DNA from: Microbacteriaceae bacterium
GTDB lineage: Bacteria; Actinomycetota; Actinomycetes; Actinomycetales; Microbacteriaceae
Direction: 5' to 3'
Assembly: GCA_012511645.1 (NCBI GenBank)
Contig: JAAZFP010000328.1
Coordinates: 1 to 9,206, forward strand
DNA: 9,206 nucleotides
The number at the start of each line of letters is the position of its first letter. The first letter of the stretch is position 1. Below are positions 5,486 through 9,206 of this stretch, piece after piece. The position numbers and the translations under genes were made by a program. The notes under the pieces were generated by a model, which saw only the letters and a program-made list of their open reading frames with translations, was not told the origin of the DNA and did not search any database.

Positions 5486-6691
5486 GTGTGTACCGCACCC
5501 GCGAACCCGGCACCAGGTGTGAAGATCGGAAATCCAGTGTTGGATCGCGAAACGCTTGAGCAGGCCATGCGCCATGCGCTCACGCTTGCGCTTTGCGGCC
5601 CCGCAGATGACCCGAACCCCCAGGTGGGATGCGTGCTGCTCTGCCCGAACGGCGAAATTATTGCCGAGGGATGGCACCTGGGATCAGGCAACCCGCACGC
5701 TGAAACTGCGGCCCTCGCAGACCTGCCCGTTGAGTGGCGCGGCCGCGAGCACGAACTCACTGCCGTCGTCACCCTCGAGCCCTGCAACCACACCGGTCGC
5801 ACCGGCCCCTGCGCGGTCGCACTCGCCGAAGCCGGTATCGGCGCCGTCGTCTACGCTGCGAGCGACCCCGGCGACGCCTCATCGGGCGGCTCCAAGACGC
5901 TGCGCGACGCCGGCGTGATGGTGGCCGGTGGCGTGCTCGCCGACGAGGCGCTCGCCCAGCTTGCCCCGTGGCTCGAACGGAGGGCACGCGCTGCAGCTGA
6001 CGCGAGCGCCAGTACCGCCACCCCCCGACCCTACGTCATCGTGAAGTGGGCGCAGACGCTCGATGGTCGCGCCGCGGCAGCAGACGGCAGCAGCCAGTGG
6101 ATCACGGGCGCCGACGCCCGCGGCGATGTGCACCGGCGACGGGCCGAGGCTGACGCGATCCTCGTTGGCACCGGCACCCTGCTCGCCGATGACCCAGCCC
6201 TCACCGCCCGCGCCGAGATGGGTGGCCTGCTGGTGCCCGCTGCCGAGCAGCCAATTCCGGTGGTGTTTGGCAGGCGCGAGATTCCTCAGCAGGCGCAGCT
6301 CATGCAGCACCCCGCACTCGCCGCGCATGGACTCACTAAACCACTGCACTACCCGGGCGACCACCTCGCCGCGCACCTCGCCGATCTGCACGCCCGCGGC
6401 GTGCGAACGCTCTTCGTCGAGGGCGGCCCCGCGGTTGCCAGTTCACTGCTGCGCGCGGGCCTCGTTGACGAGGTGCTGATCTACCTCGCCCCGGCGCTGC
6501 TCGGCGGCCCGAAGCTCGCCCTCGGTGACCTTGGCATCGACAGCATGGCAGGCATCACCCGCCTGCGCGTCACCCACTTCGCGCAGCTCGGCCAAGACCT
6601 GTTGATCAAAGCGGTCGTCGAGCCCAGCGACGCAGCACAGCGCACGCCCACGAACCTTCCCACCACCCAGACTGACCAGGAGGGCCACTGA
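5486..6691 (+). CDS. ribD: bifunctional diaminohydroxyphosphoribosylaminopyrimidine deaminase / 5-amino-6-(5-phosphoribosylamino)uracil reductase
   Basis: Carries out the second and third steps of riboflavin synthesis: ring deamination, then NADPH-dependent reduction of the ribosyl side chain. Numbered from GTG 5486 (401 residues), the N-terminal deaminase has DDPNPQVGCVLL (41-52), the zinc ligand/proton shuttle pair in HAE (71-73) and EPCNHTGRTGPC (98-109) with Cys100 and Cys109. The reductase domain starts near RPYVIVKWAQTLDGR (181-195) and includes SSQWITG (202-208), AILVGTGTLLADDPALTAR (224-242) and the nucleotide-site FVEGGP (310-315). The start is uncertain: GTG 5486 is placed five bases after AAGGAA at the riboswitch end, while GTG 5519 and GTG 5537 lack good ribosome binding sites; the extra N-terminal ~20 residues are not conserved as far as I know. 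GTG 5459 lies inside the aptamer and is rejected. It is the first gene of the operon; its TGA overlaps the ribE ATG by one base. Confidence 0.94.
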   Translation: MCTAPANPAPGVKIGNPVLDRETLEQAMRHALTLALCGPADDPNPQVGCVLLCPNGEIIAEGWHLGSGNPHAETAALADLPVEWRGREHELTAVVTLEPCNHTGRTGPCAVALAEAGIGAVVYAASDPGDASSGGSKTLRDAGVMVAGGVLADEALAQLAPWLERRARAAADASASTATPRPYVIVKWAQTLDGRAAAADGSSQWITGADARGDVHRRRAEADAILVGTGTLLADDPALTARAEMGGLLVPAAEQPIPVVFGRREIPQQAQLMQHPALAAHGLTKPLHYPGDHLAAHLADLHARGVRTLFVEGGPAVASSLLRAGLVDEVLIYLAPALLGGPKLALGDLGIDSMAGITRLRVTHFAQLGQDLLIKAVVEPSDAAQRTPTNLPTTQTDQEGH

Positions 6692-7356
6692 TGTTTACCG
6701 GCCTCATCGAAGAAGTAGGCGAGATCGTCGCGGTCGAACCCGTCGGCGACTCGCTCAGGCTCACCGTGCGCGGGCCGCTCGTGACGAGCGACGCGGCGCA
6801 CGGCGACTCGATTCAGGTGTCGGGCGTGTGCCTCACCGTCATCGACCAGGGCGCCGACGATACCGGCGCCGCCACCTTTACGGCTGACGTGATGGAGCAG
6901 TCGATCAACATGTCGACCCTCGGTGCGCTGCGGCCCGGCGACCGCGTGAACCTCGAGCGGGCAGCCCGCGTCGACAGCCGCCTCGGCGGGCACATTGTGC
7001 AGGGCCACGTCGATGGCACTGCGACCCTCGTCTCGGTCACCCCCATCGACAACTGGCGGGTGCTGCGATTCTCGCTCGGTGCCGACCTCGCGCCGCTGCT
7101 CGTCGACAAGGGGTCGGTCACCCTCTCCGGCGTGTCGCTCACGGTGTCAAACATCTCGCCCGTCGACAGCGGCGACCACTGGTTCGAGGTGTCGCTGATT
7201 CCCGAGACCCTCACCGCAACCACCCTCGGCGCGCTCACCCCCGGTGACCGCGTCAACCTCGAAACCGACATTCTTGCCCGCCACGTCGCTCGCATGCTGA
7301 GCTTTCGTGCCGCAGACGCCCACACCGACCCCTCATCTCAAGGAGCCCGTTCATGA
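6691..7356 (+). CDS. ribE: riboflavin synthase (alpha subunit type)
   Basis: Dismutates two molecules of 6,7-dimethyl-8-ribityllumazine to riboflavin and the pyrimidine precursor; the final step of the pathway, cytosolic, trimeric in the family. The 221 residues show the diagnostic N-terminus MFTGLIEEVG and two lumazine-binding beta-barrel repeats: the first with GDSIQVSGVCLTV (38-50) and the second with GHIVQGHVDG (100-109) and KGSVTLSGVSLTV (140-152), each ending in a GDRVNLE element (83-89, 185-191). The C-terminus has the usual trimerising helix region followed by a short Ser/Asp-rich tail. The ATG follows AGGAGGG closely and overlaps the ribD stop as TGATG; its own stop overlaps the ribBA ATG as ATGA, so translation through the three genes is probably coupled. 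Confidence 0.97.
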   Translation: MFTGLIEEVGEIVAVEPVGDSLRLTVRGPLVTSDAAHGDSIQVSGVCLTVIDQGADDTGAATFTADVMEQSINMSTLGALRPGDRVNLERAARVDSRLGGHIVQGHVDGTATLVSVTPIDNWRVLRFSLGADLAPLLVDKGSVTLSGVSLTVSNISPVDSGDHWFEVSLIPETLTATTLGALTPGDRVNLETDILARHVARMLSFRAADAHTDPSSQGARS

Positions 7357-8615
7357 CCACCCCAGGCATCAGCACCATTGATGAAGCCGTCGCGGCCATC
7401 GCAGCCGGCCGCCCGGTGATCGTCGCCGACGACGAGAACCGCGAGAACGAGGGCGACGTCATTCTCTCGGCAGAGCTCGCCACCCCCGACTGGGTCGCGT
7501 GGACCGTGCGCTGGTCATCGGGCCTGTTGTGCGCGCCGATGAGCAACGAGATCGCCGACCAACTCGACCTGCCCATGATGGTCGAGCGCAACGAAGACGT
7601 GCGCGGCACCGCCTACACCGTCACCGTTGACGCAGCACAAGGCATCACGACGGGCATAAGCGCGAACGACCGCAGCACGACGCTGCGCGCCCTCGCGAAC
7701 CCCGACGCCGTGCCCGAGGACGTGCGTCGCCCCGGCCATGTGCTGCCGCTTCGCGCCGTCGCCGGCGGGGTACGCTCTCGCGCGGGCCACACCGAGGCCG
7801 CGGTTGAGCTGATGCGCCTCGCGGGTCTTCGCCCCGTTGCGATGATCGCCGAGATTGTGGCCGAAGACGGCGACATGATGCGCCTGCCCGGTCTCATCGA
7901 GCTCGGCCAGGCCGAGGGCATCCCGGGCATCACCATCGAGCAGCTCGCCGCCCACCTCAACGAAGTCGATCCGGAGGGAGCCCCCGATGAGCCGGCCGTT
8001 CACCGCCAGGTCAGCCTCAAAGCGGACACCCTCGTGCCCACCGAGCACGGCGAGTTCCGCATGCGCGCCTACCGCGACCGCCGCAACGGCGTCGACCACG
8101 TCGCGCTTATCGCAGTGGCACCCGACGGCACCATGCTTGGCGACGACTCGCTCGTGCGCGTGCACTCCGAGTGCATCACGGGTGAGGCGTTCGGCTCGCT
8201 CAAGTGCGAGTGCGGCCCTCAGCTGCGTGCGGCCATGGATCTCGTGCAGCAGCGCGGTGGCGCCGTCATCTACCTGCGCGGGCAAGAGGGTCGCGGCATT
8301 GGACTCGCCAACAAGCTGCGCGCCTACCAGCTGCAAGAAGGCGGCGTCGACACGCTCGACGCGAACCTGCAGCTCGGGCTTCCGGCTGACGCCCGCGACT
8401 ACCGCGCGGCGGCTGAGATTCTCTCGGATCTCGGCATGCGCAGCATTCGCCTGCTCACCAACAACCCCGACAAGGTGGCGCAGCTGCAGGAGTACGGCGT
8501 TGAGGTGACCGAGCGCGTGCCGCTCTATGTCGGCCTCAACGAAAACAATGAGCAGTACCTGCAGACGAAGCAGACCCGCATGGGCCATCTGCCGCCGGCC
8601 GAGTTCGACATTTAA
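7353..8615 (+). CDS. ribBA: bifunctional 3,4-dihydroxy-2-butanone-4-phosphate synthase / GTP cyclohydrolase II
   Basis: Makes both branch precursors of riboflavin: dihydroxybutanone phosphate from ribulose 5-phosphate (N-terminal half) and the pyrimidine from GTP (C-terminal half). In 420 residues, the RibB part has DDENRENEGD (26-35), ITTGISANDRSTT (98-110), RPGHVLPLRA (126-135) and RAGHTEAAVELMRLAGL (143-159). The RibA part begins near 218 and has VRVHSECITGEAFGSLKCEC (268-287) with the three zinc cysteines 274, 285 and 287, then GQEGRGIGLANKLRAYQLQE (310-329) and LLTNNPDK (367-374). All expected metal and catalytic motifs are present, so both activities are likely. The ATG lies after AAGGAG and overlaps the ribE stop by four bases. 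It ends in TAA, 61 bp before ribH. Confidence 0.97.
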   Translation: MTTPGISTIDEAVAAIAAGRPVIVADDENRENEGDVILSAELATPDWVAWTVRWSSGLLCAPMSNEIADQLDLPMMVERNEDVRGTAYTVTVDAAQGITTGISANDRSTTLRALANPDAVPEDVRRPGHVLPLRAVAGGVRSRAGHTEAAVELMRLAGLRPVAMIAEIVAEDGDMMRLPGLIELGQAEGIPGITIEQLAAHLNEVDPEGAPDEPAVHRQVSLKADTLVPTEHGEFRMRAYRDRRNGVDHVALIAVAPDGTMLGDDSLVRVHSECITGEAFGSLKCECGPQLRAAMDLVQQRGGAVIYLRGQEGRGIGLANKLRAYQLQEGGVDTLDANLQLGLPADARDYRAAAEILSDLGMRSIRLLTNNPDKVAQLQEYGVEVTERVPLYVGLNENNEQYLQTKQTRMGHLPPAEFDI

Positions 8616-8676
8616 CGCTCACCGGCTGCCCGCGCACCACAATTCCCGACACGATTTCTCAGAAAGAGAGCCCCAC

Positions 8677-9206
8677 ATGAGCGGACACGGATCACCCAGC
8701 CTCACCGTCGATGCGACCGGTCTTCGCGTCGCCGTCATCGCCGGTAAGTGGCACCCAGAGGTCATGAAAGGCCTCATCAAGGGCGCCCACGAAACCGTGA
8801 TGGCGATGGGCGCCGACCACACCCTGTTTCAGGTTGCTGGCGCGTTCGAGCTGCCGGTTGCCGCGCAGGCCGCGCTCACTCCCGTGGATCAGGGCGGCGG
8901 TGGCTTCGATGCTGCGGTCTGCCTCGGGGTGATCATTCGCGGTGGCACCCCGCACTTCGAGTTTGTGGCCGACGCAGTGACGACCGGCCTCACCCGCGTG
9001 CAGCTCGACACGGGTCGCCCGGTCGGCTTTGGCGTGCTCACCACCGACAATGATGAGCAGGCGCTCGACCGTGCGGGTCTCGAGGGCTCCGCCGAGTCGA
9101 AGGGTGTTGAGGCAGCAGAGGCCTCGCTGCAGGCGGCGATCACACTGCGCAAGATTCGCGACGAGGGCCCGACCATGCGCCTCGTGCCGGGCAAGCCCCG
9201 CGGCGA
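8677..9206 (+). CDS. ribH: 6,7-dimethyl-8-ribityllumazine synthase (3' end outside window)
   Basis: Condenses the RibD-derived pyrimidine, after dephosphorylation, with dihydroxybutanone phosphate to give the lumazine used by RibE; family members form pentamers or 60-mer capsids. The visible 176 residues include VAVIAGKWHPEVMKGLIKGA (18-37), with Trp25 at the position that stacks on substrate, GAFELPVAAQ (55-64), GVIIRGGTPHFEFV (84-97) with the catalytic His93, PVGFGVLTTDNDEQALDRAG (115-134) and ESKGVEAAEASL (140-151), with Arg132 and Lys142 at the phosphate-binding region. ATG 8677 is chosen from the position of the family N-terminus; only a weak purine-rich AGAAAGAGAG (8661-8670) precedes it. 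The frame is open to the window edge, already slightly longer than the usual ~155-160 residues, with a tail GPTMRLVPGKPRG. The 61-bp gap to ribBA shows no terminator, so it is probably co-transcribed. Confidence 0.95.
   Translation, partial: MSGHGSPSLTVDATGLRVAVIAGKWHPEVMKGLIKGAHETVMAMGADHTLFQVAGAFELPVAAQAALTPVDQGGGGFDAAVCLGVIIRGGTPHFEFVADAVTTGLTRVQLDTGRPVGFGVLTTDNDEQALDRAGLEGSAESKGVEAAEASLQAAITLRKIRDEGPTMRLVPGKPRG

Noticed and set aside
7515..8588. 357-codon open frame on the minus strand
   Set aside because: It is antisense to ribBA, whose full motif set is clear on the plus strand.
1..9206. CRISPR array, tRNA, rRNA or intrinsic terminators
   Set aside because: No regularly spaced repeats, no tRNA-like cloverleaf sequence and no GC-rich hairpin followed by a T-run were found on either strand by eye.

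Overview
The window reads as chromosomal DNA of a high-GC Gram-positive bacterium. The evidence is strong G/C preference at third codon positions, frequent GTG starts, actinobacterial-style protein sequences and a ribD-ribE-ribBA-ribH operon behind an FMN riboswitch. A Microbacteriaceae-like actinomycete (Leucobacter and relatives) is my best guess. That placement is inference from sequence style; no database was consulted.

Left part (1-3836): the 3' portion of an acyl-CoA dehydrogenase gene runs in from the left edge. After only 28 bp comes a 705-codon membrane protein gene that joins a rhomboid-like, multi-spanning N-terminal half to a C-terminal DUF2156 domain, the catalytic domain of the MprF/aminoacyl-phosphatidylglycerol synthase family. 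A good -10 hexamer seven bases before its ATG suggests its own, possibly leaderless, transcript.

Middle part (3751-5204): an accessory island on the minus strand carries an AbiE-type (type IV) toxin-antitoxin locus. The AbiEi-family antitoxin gene is intact, with a good ribosome binding site and a perfect 16-bp palindrome just upstream. The AbiEii nucleotidyltransferase toxin gene overlaps it by 4 bp but is broken: the reading frame shifts near 4258, and the middle of the nucleotidyltransferase fold appears to be missing. The cassette is bracketed by two same-orientation copies (86 and 80 bp) of the last ~28 codons of the upstream DUF2156 gene. Copy 1 is the true gene end. Copy 2 is a detached remnant that keeps its stop codon and lies between the AbiE promoter region and the riboflavin operon. 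This looks like the scar of an insertion or recombination event at the 3' end of the DUF2156 gene.

Right part (5321-9206): a candidate -10 element leads into an FMN riboswitch (about 5332-5484), followed by ribD, ribE (riboflavin synthase), ribBA (DHBP synthase/GTP cyclohydrolase II) and ribH (lumazine synthase, cut by the right edge). The first three genes overlap end to start (1 bp and 4 bp), so translation is probably coupled. Together they encode the route from GTP and ribulose 5-phosphate to riboflavin, except the dephosphorylation step. FMN bound to the leader is expected to shut the operon down. The ribD start codon sits two bases past the aptamer's closing helix and no intrinsic terminator is visible, so control is probably at translation initiation.
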